Assembly (NCBI GenBank): GCA_964372215.1
Contig: CAYJQC010000015.1
Coordinates: forward strand, 1 to 64,000
Direction: 5' to 3'
Source of the DNA: DAIMFL01 sp964372215
GTDB taxonomy: Bacteria > Pseudomonadota > Alphaproteobacteria > Dongiales > Dongiaceae
Length of the DNA: 64,000 nucleotides
The translations under genes were made by a program, and so were the position numbers. The notes under the pieces are model-generated. The model did not search any database, was not told where the DNA came from, and worked only from the letters and a program-made list of their open reading frames with translations. How positions within the stretch are numbered: the stretch's first letter is position 1; each line of letters opens with the position of its first letter. Below are positions 43,461 through 52,752 of the stretch, piece after piece.

Positions 43461-44507
43461 CTATTCCACCGGCGTAACCGGCGCTTCAGGCACTTTCAGA
43501 TTGCCCCAGAAAGTGGGGTTGTCGACGGTGTCCTTGGTGATCGCCGCGCCGGGGATCTTGATGTTGGGACCCCATTTCTCGATGGACAGCTCCGAGTTCA
43601 GGCCGAGCACGTCGTACATGCCGGGCTTCAGTTCCTGCTTGGCGACGATCTTGTCCATGAACATGGCGATCGCGTAGGCCTGGGCGTAGAGCGGCTGCTC
43701 GACCTCGACCTGCTCCCAGCCCTGGCGGATGAGGTCGAGCCCGACCGGCGCGCCGTTCGAGCTGACCAGCATGACATCGCCCGGCTTCTTGCCGTTGGCC
43801 TCGAGCACGGCGACGACCGGCACCGCCAGATGGGCGGCGTGGACGAAGATCAGGTCGATGTCCGGATTGACCAGCAGCTGGTCGGACGCGATGTTGCCGG
43901 CGTTGGTCGCCTCCCACTGCATCGCAGCGTGGGTCAGGATGGTGACGTCCGGGAAGGCCGCCATCTTCTCCTCGAAGCCCTGCTGGATGTCGAGGGTGTA
44001 GGGATCGCCGGGATCGCCGAGGATCTGCAGCACCTTGCCCTTGACCGTGCCGTAGCGGTCCTTCAGCAGGCCGGAAATCGAATCGGCGGCGACATAGCCG
44101 ATCTCGACCGTGCCGGCGACCGAAGTGAAGTCGAGCGGCGTGCTCTTGATCTGGCGGTCGAAGACGATGACCGGAATTCCGGCCGCCCGTGCCCGCTCGA
44201 TTCCCGGCACGACCGAGTCGAAATCGACCGCGGCCAGGATGATCGCCGACGGCTTCAGGTTGATGACGTCGTCGATCTGGTTGAGCTGCAGATCGGTCCG
44301 GTTTTGGGCATCGAGCGACACGACCTCGTAGCCGACCTGGCCGAGGAAGCCGGTGATCGAGCTCACCGATTCGGTCTGGAACTCGTCCAGCAGGGTCGGC
44401 ACCAGGTAGTAGACCTTGCCCTTGGTCTCGGCCATCGACGTCCCGGCGCCGGCCATCAGCATCAGGCCGGCGACGAGCGCGACAGCGATGCGCTGCATCA
44501 TTCTCAT
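43461..44507 (-). CDS. Periplasmic sugar-binding protein (RbsB-like)
   Basis: A 348-residue type I periplasmic-binding protein with a signal peptide ([20 protein letters not shown], cleaved after MAETKG or thereabouts). The N-terminal domain shows [20 protein letters not shown] and [33 protein letters not shown] is a typical hinge/ligand segment. ATG 44507 is chosen because GAGAGAGG lies at the right distance; ATGs at 44513 and 44528 are alternatives. It delivers its ligand to the downstream permease gene's product. Confidence 0.92.
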   Translation of the reverse strand: MRMMQRIAVALVAGLMLMAGAGTSMAETKGKVYYLVPTLLDEFQTESVSSITGFLGQVGYEVVSLDAQNRTDLQLNQIDDVINLKPSAIILAAVDFDSVVPGIERARAAGIPVIVFDRQIKSTPLDFTSVAGTVEIGYVAADSISGLLKDRYGTVKGKVLQILGDPGDPYTLDIQQGFEEKMAAFPDVTILTHAAMQWEATNAGNIASDQLLVNPDIDLIFVHAAHLAVPVVAVLEANGKKPGDVMLVSSNGAPVGLDLIRQGWEQVEVEQPLYAQAYAIAMFMDKIVAKQELKPGMYDVLGLNSELSIEKWGPNIKIPGAAITKDTVDNPTFWGNLKVPEAPVTPVE

Positions 44508-44547
44508 GATCATTCCTCTCTCTTCCAAGACTGCCTCCCGCTGGAGA

Positions 44548-45309
44548 TCACGACGCGGCGCGGCGCGTCAGGTCTCCGGTGATCATCCGCACGACCTCTT
44601 CGGGGGTCGTCTCGGACGTTCGCACATCACCCGACACCTGCCCCTGGCGCAGCACCACGATGCGGTCGGCCACCTGAAAGGCATGGGTCATGTTGTGGGT
44701 GATGATGATGACGGCGATGCCCTGGTCGCGAACCCGGGCGATCGTCTCCAGCCCGCGGCGCACCTGCTCCACGCCGAGCGCCGCGAAGGGCTCGTCGAGC
44801 ATCACCAGCTTGCCGCCCCAGTGGACGAAGCGGTTGAGCTCGATCGCCTGGCGCTGGCCGCCCGACAGGTGCTCGACGTCGATGCGGACCGATGGAATGC
44901 GGGTGCCGCCGTCGCGCAGCACCCGTTCTGCAATCTCCTGCATCTCCGCCTCGCGCAGGATGGGGATGCCGAGCACGCGGCGCACCAGCTCGCGGCCCAT
45001 GAAGAAATTCGCCACCACGTCGACGTTCATGCAGACCGAGAGATCCTGGTAGACCGTCTCGATGCCGAGCGCCTTGGCTTCGGTGGGCGAGCCGAAATGC
45101 CGCTCGACGCCATCGAACAGCATCCGGCCGCCGGTGGCGCGCAGGCCGCCCGAAATGATCTTGATCAGGGTCGACTTGCCGGCACCGTTGTCGCCCAGCA
45201 GCGCCACGACCTCGCCGGCCGCCACCGAGAAACTCACGCCGTCGAGCGCGATCACGGCGCCGAAGCGCATCTGGATCCGATCCAGGGTCAGCAGGGTGCC
45301 GTCGGTCAT
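44548..45309 (-). CDS. Sugar ABC transporter ATP-binding protein (single domain)
   Basis: A 253-residue ABC ATPase with Walker [13 protein letters not shown], signature [15 protein letters not shown] and Walker [14 protein letters not shown]. Ribose-type systems normally use a tandem-domain ATPase of about 500 residues; here a single domain is encoded and must dimerise. The start overlaps the ROK regulator stop (ATGA), so transport and regulation are coupled. Confidence 0.92.
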   Translation of the reverse strand: MTDGTLLTLDRIQMRFGAVIALDGVSFSVAAGEVVALLGDNGAGKSTLIKIISGGLRATGGRMLFDGVERHFGSPTEAKALGIETVYQDLSVCMNVDVVANFFMGRELVRRVLGIPILREAEMQEIAERVLRDGGTRIPSVRIDVEHLSGGQRQAIELNRFVHWGGKLVMLDEPFAALGVEQVRRGLETIARVRDQGIAVIIITHNMTHAFQVADRIVVLRQGQVSGDVRTSETTPEEVVRMITGDLTRRAAS

Positions 45310-46601
45310 CGTCGGCCCCCCGCGCGCAGGCTGTCGGCGCGGCGCGGCGCCGCCGCGTCGAGTCCGTCCCGATGGCCGAGCACGGCGTCCAGGCCGCGTT
45401 CCTCACGGACATCCGGCGCCCCGGCGAACAGCAGGCCGAAGCGCGGCGACAGCATCCCGGACAGAGCCAGGACGGCGGCGCCGTGCAGCGCGCTGCCCGA
45501 CCCCAGGGTCGACAGGCGCAGCCGCGGCTGCCCGCGCTCGGATCGGTCGCTCACCGAGGGCAGCAAGGGGTGCAGCTGCTGCTCGATGCGCTCCAGCAAG
45601 CCCTGCGGCAGCATGCCCCCCAGCACGACGCATTGCGGGTCGAACAGGTTTTCCACGACATTGATCGCGCGCCGCAACAGCGGGACCGCCTGATCGAGCC
45701 AATCCTGCAGGACCGGGTGCCGCGCGGCGGTCAGGGAGGCCAGGTCCGCGGCCGCGTCCGGGACCCCCGCCTCCTGCAACCGGCATCGCAGCGCGTGCAA
45801 CGACACATAGACCTCGAGGCAGCCGCGATTGCCGCAACTGCAGAGCTTGCCGTCGGGCACCATGGGAATGTGGCCGAACTCGCCGGCATTGCCCCACGCC
45901 CCCGACATGGGCTGGCCGTCGATCACCGCGCCGCCGCCGAGGCCGAGGCCGAAATAGACGTAGTAGAAATTCTCGAGATCGCGCCCGACCCCGTGCATCT
46001 TCTCGCCCAGCGCCGCCGCCGCGCTGTCGCCGCCCAGGAAAGCCGGAAGACCGGTGAGGGCCGAGAGCCGTTCGGCGATCGGCACGCTGTTCCAGCCCTG
46101 CAGCGTCGTCGGGCCGATGAAGCTCATGGAGTCGACGTTGAACGGACCTGGCATCACCAGCCCGACGCCGAGCACCTGCCCGGTCTGCGCCGCGGCGCAG
46201 AGTTCCCGCACCATGGCCGCCATCAGCGGCAGCGCGATGTCGGGCGTGGTGGCGGGAAGCTGCAATGTCCGCTCGGCCCGGACTCGTCCGGCCAGGTCGA
46301 CTAGTATCCCCATGAGGGAGCCGGGCGAAAGCTGGAGCCCGACGGCGAAACCGCCATCGGCATTGATCGTCAGCCCGATCGCGGGCTGGCCGCGCCCCTT
46401 CGGCGCCTGGCGCCGCGCCACCAGGAAGCCGAGCTTCTCGAACTCCTGAACGATGTTGGAAACGGTCTGGAGGCTGAGCCCGATGCGCCGGGCGATGGCG
46501 GCGCGCGAAATCGGCGCGTGCAGGCGGATCGTCTCCAAGACGATACGACGATTATAGGGACGACCGAACTCCTGGTTGGTCCCGCGCAAGCGCACCGGCA
46601 C
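45306..46601 (-). CDS. ROK family transcriptional repressor
   Basis: A 431-residue regulator with an N-terminal winged helix (APISRAAIARRIGLSLQTVS, NIVQEFEKLGFLV) and a ROK sugar-binding domain (GLGLGGGAVIDG, GAWGNAGEFGHIPM). The structural zinc site is visible as KLCSCGNRGCLEVYVS. The C-terminal 50 residues are a proline/arginine-rich tail. It is the first gene of the transporter operon and likely represses it until sugar binds. An AT-rich inverted repeat (46652-46676) lies about 50 bases upstream. Confidence 0.92.
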   Translation of the reverse strand: MPVRLRGTNQEFGRPYNRRIVLETIRLHAPISRAAIARRIGLSLQTVSNIVQEFEKLGFLVARRQAPKGRGQPAIGLTINADGGFAVGLQLSPGSLMGILVDLAGRVRAERTLQLPATTPDIALPLMAAMVRELCAAAQTGQVLGVGLVMPGPFNVDSMSFIGPTTLQGWNSVPIAERLSALTGLPAFLGGDSAAAALGEKMHGVGRDLENFYYVYFGLGLGGGAVIDGQPMSGAWGNAGEFGHIPMVPDGKLCSCGNRGCLEVYVSLHALRCRLQEAGVPDAAADLASLTAARHPVLQDWLDQAVPLLRRAINVVENLFDPQCVVLGGMLPQGLLERIEQQLHPLLPSVSDRSERGQPRLRLSTLGSGSALHGAAVLALSGMLSPRFGLLFAGAPDVREERGLDAVLGHRDGLDAAAPRRADSLRAGGRR

Positions 46602-46651
46602 CCCCTGTATTGTTCTATTGTCGTTGCCGCAATTGAGCGTCCGGCGCGGCC

Positions 46652-46676
46652 ATTAAGTCAAGTGGATTTACTTAAT
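46652..46676. promoter_or_regulatory. Putative ROK operator
   Basis: ATTAAGT (46652-46658) and ACTTAAT (46670-46676) form a perfect 7-bp inverted repeat with an 11-base spacer, conspicuously AT-rich in this genome. It lies 51 bases before the ROK regulator start and overlaps the TAA stop of the upstream DHPS-like gene. ROK repressors such as Mlc, NagC and XylR bind AT-rich palindromes; the role here is inferred. Confidence 0.5.
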
Positions 46677-47804
46677 AGAGCCGCCATTCAGCTTCTGCCA
46701 CAGGGCGACCGCCTGGCCGGTTGCCGCCACGTCGTGGACCCGCAGCACCTGCACGCCCTGGGACAGGGCCAGTGTGGCGGCGGCGAGCGAGGCCGGCTGG
46801 CGCGCCGCCGGCGCCAGGTCGCCCTGGCCGAGCCCCAGCCCCTTGCGCGACAGGCCAATCAGAATTGGGCAGCCGAGGCCGTGGAACAGCGGCAAGGCGC
46901 GCAGCAGCTCCAGGTTCTGCGCCCCGCGCTTGCCGAAGCCGAAGCCGGGGTCGACGATCAGCCGGCGCCGTGGGATGCCCGCCGCCTTGCAGGCCGCGAT
47001 CCGCGCCTCGAGATAGTCGAACACGTCGAGCACCACGTCGTCATAGACCGGCGCCAAGTTCATGGTCGCCGGCTCGCCCTGCATGTGCATCAGCACGACC
47101 TGCGCGGCGCTCGCGGCCGCCACATCCATGTTCTCGGGCTCGGCCGTCAGCGCGCTCACGTCGTTGATCAGGTCGGCGCCGGCCGCGAGCCCGGCGCGCA
47201 TCACCTCGGCATGCCTGGTGTCGATCGACACCAGCAGATCGGGGAACTCGGCGCGCAGTTCCGGCAGCCCGTCCAGCACCGGCCGCAGGCGCGCGAGCTC
47301 CTCCGCCGGCGCCACCGGCGCGGCGCCCGGCCGGGTCGATTCCCCGCCGATGTCGACGATGTCGGCGCCCTCCTGTGCCAGCGCGCGGCATTGCGCCAGC
47401 GCCGCCGCGGAATCGCGATGCGCGCCGCCATCGGAAAAGCTGTCGGGGGTGACGTTGACGACGCCCATCAGCCGCGGCCGGTCGCCGAGGTCCTGCCGGG
47501 GCGCTTCGATCCGCTCCAGCAGCGCGGCGATCCGCGCCGCCGGCCCGTCGCCGCGCGCCGACCAGCGATGCAGCGCGCCGGCGTCGACCACCACGCGCCT
47601 GGTCGTCGCCGGACTGCGGATCGTCAGTTCGCCCAGGGTCATCGCGAGCGGCCCGCCGGCGAGCGGCCGCGCCCGGCCGTCCACCACCAGGCCCGCCGCG
47701 ATCCGACCGGCGACCAGCCCGGCAGGCTGGACATAGAGACGCGCATCAGCGCTGACGTCGGCGAGCGCGCGCTCGAAATCGGCGACGGCGTCGCGTGCGG
47801 GCAT
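46668..47804 (-). CDS. Dihydropteroate synthase homologue with N-terminal extension
   Basis: A 378-residue protein. From about residue 110 it is a full dihydropteroate synthase barrel: LMGVVNVTPDSFSDGG, DIVDIGGESTRPGA, LVSIDTRHAEVMRAGL, LINDVSAL, RLIVDPGFGFGKR, PILIGLSRKGL and VLRVHDVAATGQA. The first 110 residues are an extra domain absent from ordinary FolP (about 280). Known methylotroph H4MPT gene sets include a DHPS-like gene, so a role in pterin-aryl coupling for methanopterin rather than folate is plausible. ATG 47804 begins MPARDAVADF. It lies after fhcC on the same strand, with a 256-base gap. Confidence 0.85.
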   Translation of the reverse strand: MPARDAVADFERALADVSADARLYVQPAGLVAGRIAAGLVVDGRARPLAGGPLAMTLGELTIRSPATTRRVVVDAGALHRWSARGDGPAARIAALLERIEAPRQDLGDRPRLMGVVNVTPDSFSDGGAHRDSAAALAQCRALAQEGADIVDIGGESTRPGAAPVAPAEELARLRPVLDGLPELRAEFPDLLVSIDTRHAEVMRAGLAAGADLINDVSALTAEPENMDVAAASAAQVVLMHMQGEPATMNLAPVYDDVVLDVFDYLEARIAACKAAGIPRRRLIVDPGFGFGKRGAQNLELLRALPLFHGLGCPILIGLSRKGLGLGQGDLAPAARQPASLAAATLALSQGVQVLRVHDVAATGQAVALWQKLNGGSIK

Positions 47805-47813
47805 CGCGATCAC

Positions 47814-47846
47814 TCCTGTCCGGCCGCATCGATTGCCAAGACAGGA
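47814..47846. promoter_or_regulatory. Inverted repeat upstream of DHPS homologue
   Basis: TCCTGTC (47814-47820) and GACAGGA (47840-47846) are perfect reverse complements 19 bases apart, 9 bases before the DHPS-like start. On that strand it would place a hairpin over or just before the ribosome site. Function unknown. Confidence 0.35.
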
Positions 47847-48060
47847 TACCGGCGGGCGGGGTGACGAGCCAGCCGACCCGACAGGTAGCCGCCCCTGCCG
47901 AGGCAACGCCGATACGATCGTAACGGAGGACGTGCAGCACAAACGAAGTAGTTGCGCGACGAACCTTCCGGAGTCTCGATGGATATCGCCCCGTCGAAGT
48001 GACCTGGAAACCCAAAAGCAGTATCCGCAACTGATGTTGCAAGGCTTGCTTGATCAGCTC

Positions 48061-48876
48061 TCAGGAACCGGAAAGCAGAATCTCGCCCTGGCCGTCGATG
48101 GCGAGATCGCCGACCAGCCGGCGTGCCCGGCCGGACAGCCCGGCGAGCATCGCCGCCGGCGCGCCTTGGGCGCGCAGCCAGCGCACCAGCACCGGCACGA
48201 AGCCGAGATCGTGGCTGCCGCAATCGGCGAAGGTCGGCAGCGCGTCGCGCGGCGGCGTACGCAGCAGCAGCGTGCCGCGCTTCATGCCATAGCCGGGACA
48301 GGCGCCGACGGCACCGCCGACGACCAGCGTGCCGGCGATGATGCGCGAGCCGGCGAAGGCGCCGGCATCGCCGGACACGACGATGACGCCGCGGCGCATG
48401 CGATCGCCGGCGCGGTCGCCGACATTGCCGTGGACCAGCACGACGCCGCCGCCCATGCCGCGCATGTCGCCGGGCAGCGCGCCGCCGAGATCGTCGCCGG
48501 CGGCGCCGAGCTCGACCGCACCCCCCATCAGGCCCGCCGCCGCCCAGGGCCCGGCGCGGCCGCTCACCCGCAGCCGGCCGCCGCGCATGAACTGGCCCGC
48601 GTAGGCGCCGACATCGCCGTCGACGGCGATCGTCCCCGCGGTCATGTCCCGGCCGATGAAATCGAGTCGGTCGCAGGACTCGCGGATCCCGATCTCGCCG
48701 GGGTCGCCGGGCGTGATCTCGAACAGCTCGCCCGCGGCCAGGCGGCGATTGCCGCTCGTGAGTTCGATGCGGGCGATCTCGGCAGCGCTGCGGTCGCGCA
48801 GGCGATCGGGGGTCAGCGGCGACAGGTCCACGCGCTGCGGCGGCGGCGACTTCAGCCGGAACTCCAGGCCGCTCAC
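48061..48876 (-). CDS. fhcC: Formyltransferase/hydrolase complex subunit C
   Basis: A 271-residue homologue of formylmethanofuran dehydrogenase subunit C. It consists mainly of a right-handed beta-helix with repeated G-x2-G-x-M-x-x-G units (GQFMRGGRLRVSG, GDRMRRGVIVVSGDAGAFAG, GYGMKRGTLLL). In the Fhc complex it is structural, holding FhcD against the FhcA/FhcB part. GTG 48876 overlaps the fhcD stop (GTGA). It is the last gene of fhcBADC. Confidence 0.93.
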   Translation of the reverse strand: MSGLEFRLKSPPPQRVDLSPLTPDRLRDRSAAEIARIELTSGNRRLAAGELFEITPGDPGEIGIRESCDRLDFIGRDMTAGTIAVDGDVGAYAGQFMRGGRLRVSGRAGPWAAAGLMGGAVELGAAGDDLGGALPGDMRGMGGGVVLVHGNVGDRAGDRMRRGVIVVSGDAGAFAGSRIIAGTLVVGGAVGACPGYGMKRGTLLLRTPPRDALPTFADCGSHDLGFVPVLVRWLRAQGAPAAMLAGLSGRARRLVGDLAIDGQGEILLSGS

Positions 48877-49769
48877 GCCATGATCTCCCGCAGATGGAAA
48901 TGGAACTGGCCGAGCTTGCCGCCGTAATTGCCGGCGGTGATCGCGACCACGCCCTCGGCCACCCCGGGGGCGCAGGCGGCGGCGATCCCGGCGCGCATGG
49001 CGGCGGCGATGTCGGCGGCGGCGAGCCCGTCGATCACCACCTCCAGCACCGCCTCGATTCCGGGTCCGAGGGCCGAGCGCGTCGCCCCGCGCAGGGTCGG
49101 GCAATAGGCGTCATTTGTCGAGGCCGGCAGGCCCTTGTACTTCGACCCGACCTTCGAGCCCGAGCGCACCATGCCGCCCGGGAACGGCATGATCACGTTG
49201 GGCAGGCGGCGGATCGCGGCGACCGCCGCCTCGGTGGCGGCGAGCGCGGCGGCGCGCGAACGGGCGAGGATCAGGAAGTTGCCGCCGCCCACGCCCTTGA
49301 CCATGCCGACGTCGTGCTCGCAGATGAACTCGCCGTCCATCACCGGCAGGCGCCAGAAGCGCCGGCCGCCAAGCTTCTTGGCGATCTGGAAGCCGTCGCC
49401 GAAATAGCGCAGGGCGGCGCCGAGCTTCAGCCGGTCCTCGCCGTCGATGCCGGCGAAGCAGGCCGATCCGGCGGCGGTCAGTACGCATTGCCCGACCCGC
49501 GCCTGGAGCTGCTTCTGCAGCTCGGAGGTCGAGACGGCGAAGATCAGCACGGCGACGCCCGGCCGGCCGTCCGGCGTCTCCGCCGGCGCCAGCGCCCGCT
49601 CGATCCCGGCCTCGCAGCCGCAGGCGATCACCGAGGTGGCGAAGCCGGTCAGGCTGTCGGCGGCGATGCGTGCCCAGCGCTCGCTGTCGGCGGTGATGAG
49701 AAGGCGCGTCGCCTTCATGCCGAAGGCCTCGGCGAAGCTGTCTTCGATGGTGACGCCGCCGATGATCAT
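48873..49769 (-). CDS. fhcD: Formylmethanofuran:H4MPT formyltransferase subunit
   Basis: A 298-residue formyltransferase (Ftr/FfsA family). It moves the formyl group from formyl-H4MPT to methylofuran in the complex. Characteristic segments are IIGGVTIEDSFAEAFGMKAT, VIACGCEAGIERAL, LGGRRFWRLPVMDGEFICEH, GMVKGVGGGNFLILA and PFPGGMVRSGSKVGSKYKGL. The length matches archaeal Ftr. It overlaps fhcA upstream and fhcC downstream by four bases each, which should give equal subunit synthesis. Confidence 0.96.
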   Translation of the reverse strand: MIIGGVTIEDSFAEAFGMKATRLLITADSERWARIAADSLTGFATSVIACGCEAGIERALAPAETPDGRPGVAVLIFAVSTSELQKQLQARVGQCVLTAAGSACFAGIDGEDRLKLGAALRYFGDGFQIAKKLGGRRFWRLPVMDGEFICEHDVGMVKGVGGGNFLILARSRAAALAATEAAVAAIRRLPNVIMPFPGGMVRSGSKVGSKYKGLPASTNDAYCPTLRGATRSALGPGIEAVLEVVIDGLAAADIAAAMRAGIAAACAPGVAEGVVAITAGNYGGKLGQFHFHLREIMA

Positions 49770-51433
49770 GTGCCGCTCCGCACCCGCTCGTGGCGCACCA
49801 GGCGGCCGCCGGCCTCCTCGATCTCGCCGTCGGCGATCTTGAAGCTGTCGAGCCGCAGCGTGCGGTAGTCGTCGAAATGCCGGCGCACCGGCGCTTCGAT
49901 GCCGCGGTCGAACGCCGCGCGGGCGACATGGGTCGCCCCCTGCACCACGGCGACGACGGCGCCCTCGCGCACCACCAGGGTTCCATCCTTGAACACCAGG
50001 TCCGGCCGCTCGAACATCGCCTCGCGGTCGGCCTGCTCGCTGTAGACGGCGATGTCGGCGGCGGCGCCCGGCGCCAGATGCCCGCGATCGGCGAGTCCCA
50101 GGATGCGCGCCGGCCCGGCGCGGGTCAGGATGGCGATCTCGTACAGGCTGTACTCGCGCGCCAGGCCCGACAGCGCGCTGGTCTCGGCCGCCGCCGGATT
50201 GATCGTCTTCAGCACGTCCTGGCGGAATCCGCGATCCATCAGCAGGCGGATCAGATGGGGATAGGTGGTGAACGGCGCGCCGTTGGGGTGGTCGGTGGTG
50301 AGAAACACGCGCCACGGATCGTCGATCAGCAGGAACAGCTCGAGCCCGATCGCCCATTGCAGGGCGTTGACGAAGTTGCGGTCGCGATAGCGGAACGGCA
50401 CCAGCCCGCAGCCGGCGTCGCACTCGATGTCCATGCACAGCCACTTGCGCGGATGGGCATGACGATGATTGCGATACTGCATCATCGTGTCGCCCGAGGT
50501 GGTGACGGTCTGCCCGAACATGATCTGCCCGACATCGACGCTGATGTTCGGATTGCCGTTCACCGCCTCGGCGATCTGCGCCGCGCCGGAGGAGAAGCCG
50601 CGCTTGCCCTCGCTGCCATAGCTGTGGAACTGCACATGGGTGAGATGCAGGCGCCTGCCGTCCGCCGCGCCGATGGTGCGCAGCGTCGTCTCGAGGTTGC
50701 CGGGCACGCCGAGATCGTTGCAGTGCAGATGCAGGGGATGGGCGAGGCCGAGATCGTCGACCGCCTGCGCCAGGGCGGCGATGATCCGGCGCGGCGCCAC
50801 GCCGTAATGGGGGCCGGGCCCCTCGAAGGCGATGGAGCGCTCGTTGAACTTGAAGGCGCTGATGCCGCCGGGATTGACCACCTTGATGGCGAGCGCCTGG
50901 GTCGCCTCCAGGGTCCAGGCGACATAGTCGGCAATCGCCGCGCGCGACGCGCCCTTGGCCAGCATGCCGAGCAGGATGTCGTCGTTGCCGAGCAGCGCGT
51001 AGCAGCCCTTGTCGATCATCGGCACGTCGGCCAGCTCGGCATGGGCATGGCGCGCATTGGCCGGCAACATCGCCGGCTCGAACGCCGCGGTGTAGCCGAG
51101 CTGGGCATAGCGATAGCCGGTGGTGAAGCTCGACGGCGTGGTGAGTCCGCTGCCGCCGCGCAGGATGTCGCTATGCGCCTCCGGATTCTTACGATGGTCG
51201 TCCACCATCATCTGGCGCGCGAGGCCGACCTTGCCGCCCGCGATGTGGCTGTGGATGTCGATGCCGCCGGCCATGACGATCCGACCGGACACGTCGAACA
51301 CCCGATCGGCCTTCGCGCCCGGCCCGGGATCGGCGACGATGCGTCCGTCCTCGATCCAGAGATCCATCCTGGCGCGATCCCGGCCGTTCGCGGGATCGAC
51401 GACGAGGCCGCCGCTGAGTCGGGTGATCGTCAC
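49766..51433 (-). CDS. fhcA: Formylmethanofuran hydrolase subunit A (amidohydrolase)
   Basis: A 555-residue amidohydrolase-fold subunit that hydrolyses formyl-methylofuran to formate. The metal site is visible: HxH in GGIDIHSHIAGGKVGLARQ, the probable carboxylated Lys in LAIKVVNPGG, His in HPLHLHCNDLG and HLTHVQFHSYG, and Asp in FLTTDHPNGAPF. SVDVGQIMFGQTVTTSGDT is typical of FwdA/FhcA. GTG 51433 overlaps the fhcB stop. The active site works with methylofuran bound as a swinging arm in the complex. Confidence 0.96.
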   Translation of the reverse strand: MTITRLSGGLVVDPANGRDRARMDLWIEDGRIVADPGPGAKADRVFDVSGRIVMAGGIDIHSHIAGGKVGLARQMMVDDHRKNPEAHSDILRGGSGLTTPSSFTTGYRYAQLGYTAAFEPAMLPANARHAHAELADVPMIDKGCYALLGNDDILLGMLAKGASRAAIADYVAWTLEATQALAIKVVNPGGISAFKFNERSIAFEGPGPHYGVAPRRIIAALAQAVDDLGLAHPLHLHCNDLGVPGNLETTLRTIGAADGRRLHLTHVQFHSYGSEGKRGFSSGAAQIAEAVNGNPNISVDVGQIMFGQTVTTSGDTMMQYRNHRHAHPRKWLCMDIECDAGCGLVPFRYRDRNFVNALQWAIGLELFLLIDDPWRVFLTTDHPNGAPFTTYPHLIRLLMDRGFRQDVLKTINPAAAETSALSGLAREYSLYEIAILTRAGPARILGLADRGHLAPGAAADIAVYSEQADREAMFERPDLVFKDGTLVVREGAVVAVVQGATHVARAAFDRGIEAPVRRHFDDYRTLRLDSFKIADGEIEEAGGRLVRHERVRSGT

Positions 51434-52743
51434 GCGGCGGGTCCCTGGTCGCCCAGCCCGGCCTCGATGCGCGCCAGCACGGCGGCGGCGTCCGGCGCTG
51501 CGCCGGCCCGCAGAGCGGGCAGGCGCAGCGCCACCATGCCATCGGTGCGGAAGACCTGGCCGGGATGATCGACGCCGGGAATGCCGACGGGAATGTAGGC
51601 GGCGACGGCGCTCGCCTCGGGCGGGGCGTGCGGCGCGAGCAGGACGGTCGGGACCGCGAGCGGCGCCGGCAGCGTCGCGGCGCCGAAGGCGGAGATCCAG
51701 ACGACGGCGTCGGCCTCGCCCTCGGCGATCATGCGGCGCCCCGCAAAGCGGAACGGATCGTGCTCGGGCACGCCGCTGCCGAAGGCGGTGCGGACGGGAT
51801 AGCCGGTCTGCCAGGTGCAGACCTGGTTGACGCCGAACAGATTGCCGCCGCCGCCGAGCGCCAGCACCGAACAGCGGGTCTTCAGCGTGACCTGGCGCGC
51901 GAGCTCGAGCAGCGCTTGCCCCATCAGCTCGCCGCCCGCGCCGGCGAACAGCGATGGCGCCCACACCAGCACGCCATAGCTTGCGCCGTGCAGCCGCTCC
52001 GCCAGGCGGCGCAGCGCGGCAACATCGAGCCCGGGGGCGGCGCGCTCGTCGATCGTGCGGCCGCGCAGCAGCGCCGCCAGCACGGCCACGGCTTCCGGCA
52101 GGCGCTCGTTCGGGCAGGAAATCTCGCTCAGCGCCGGCCACGGGGCGGCCCCATCAGCGGCCGGCGGACCGAGGCGGACGACCTCGCGCCGCAGCGGCGC
52201 CGCGCTGAACAGCGTCTGCGCGGGGGCGAGGCAGCGCTCGACGAAACGGGGAAAGGCCGGCGACGGATCGGGCCCGATCACCACTACGAGATCGCCGCGG
52301 TTGCGCAGCTCGCTCAGCGTGGTGCCGAGGCCGCCGGCGTCCTGGACGACGCGCAGATTGCGGAACAGCGCGTCCGAGTCCGGGTGATCGACGACCCCGC
52401 CCAGCCGGTCGGCGAGCCGCAGCGCGGCGCGCGTGCCGGCGACATCGGCCGCCACCATGAACACCGGCGCGCGGGCTTGGCGCAGCAGCTCCGCTGCGCG
52501 CGCGACCGCCCGCGACGGCTCGGCGGTCGCCCCGGCGAGCTGCGCCGCGGGCCGCGTCGACGCGGCCTCGAAATGCCTGCGGCTGAGCTGGCAACCCGCC
52601 GACGTCACGTCGATGCGGTCGGAAGTGGCGACGACCGTAAGATCGTCGCAGATCAGTCCGCAGAACGGGCAGCCGGCCTGCATCGACCCGCCGGCGGGCC
52701 GTCCGGTTGGGGACCGCTGTCCCGCTTGGGCACCCGCAGCCAT
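51430..52743 (-). CDS. fhcB: Formyltransferase/hydrolase complex subunit B
   Basis: A 437-residue homologue of the molybdenum/tungsten formylmethanofuran dehydrogenase subunit B. The N-terminal cysteine cluster CPFCGLICDD with a later SAGCQLSRRH is visible, although bacterial FhcB is known as a catalytically silent member that makes no reduction. The fold continues with GVLVWAPSLFAGAGGELMGQ, LALGGGGNLFGVNQ and WISAFGAATL. ATG 52743 is used; ATG 52683 (just before CPFCG) is an alternative. It is the first fhc gene, 9 bases after the carbinolamine dehydratase gene. Confidence 0.93.
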   Translation of the reverse strand: MAAGAQAGQRSPTGRPAGGSMQAGCPFCGLICDDLTVVATSDRIDVTSAGCQLSRRHFEAASTRPAAQLAGATAEPSRAVARAAELLRQARAPVFMVAADVAGTRAALRLADRLGGVVDHPDSDALFRNLRVVQDAGGLGTTLSELRNRGDLVVVIGPDPSPAFPRFVERCLAPAQTLFSAAPLRREVVRLGPPAADGAAPWPALSEISCPNERLPEAVAVLAALLRGRTIDERAAPGLDVAALRRLAERLHGASYGVLVWAPSLFAGAGGELMGQALLELARQVTLKTRCSVLALGGGGNLFGVNQVCTWQTGYPVRTAFGSGVPEHDPFRFAGRRMIAEGEADAVVWISAFGAATLPAPLAVPTVLLAPHAPPEASAVAAYIPVGIPGVDHPGQVFRTDGMVALRLPALRAGAAPDAAAVLARIEAGLGDQGPAA

Positions 52744-52752
52744 CGCAGCCGG

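Noticed and set aside
50052..52387. Plus-strand open frames opposite fhcA and fhcB
   Set aside because: They are antisense shadows with no recognisable domain; the minus-strand genes are unambiguous by motif.
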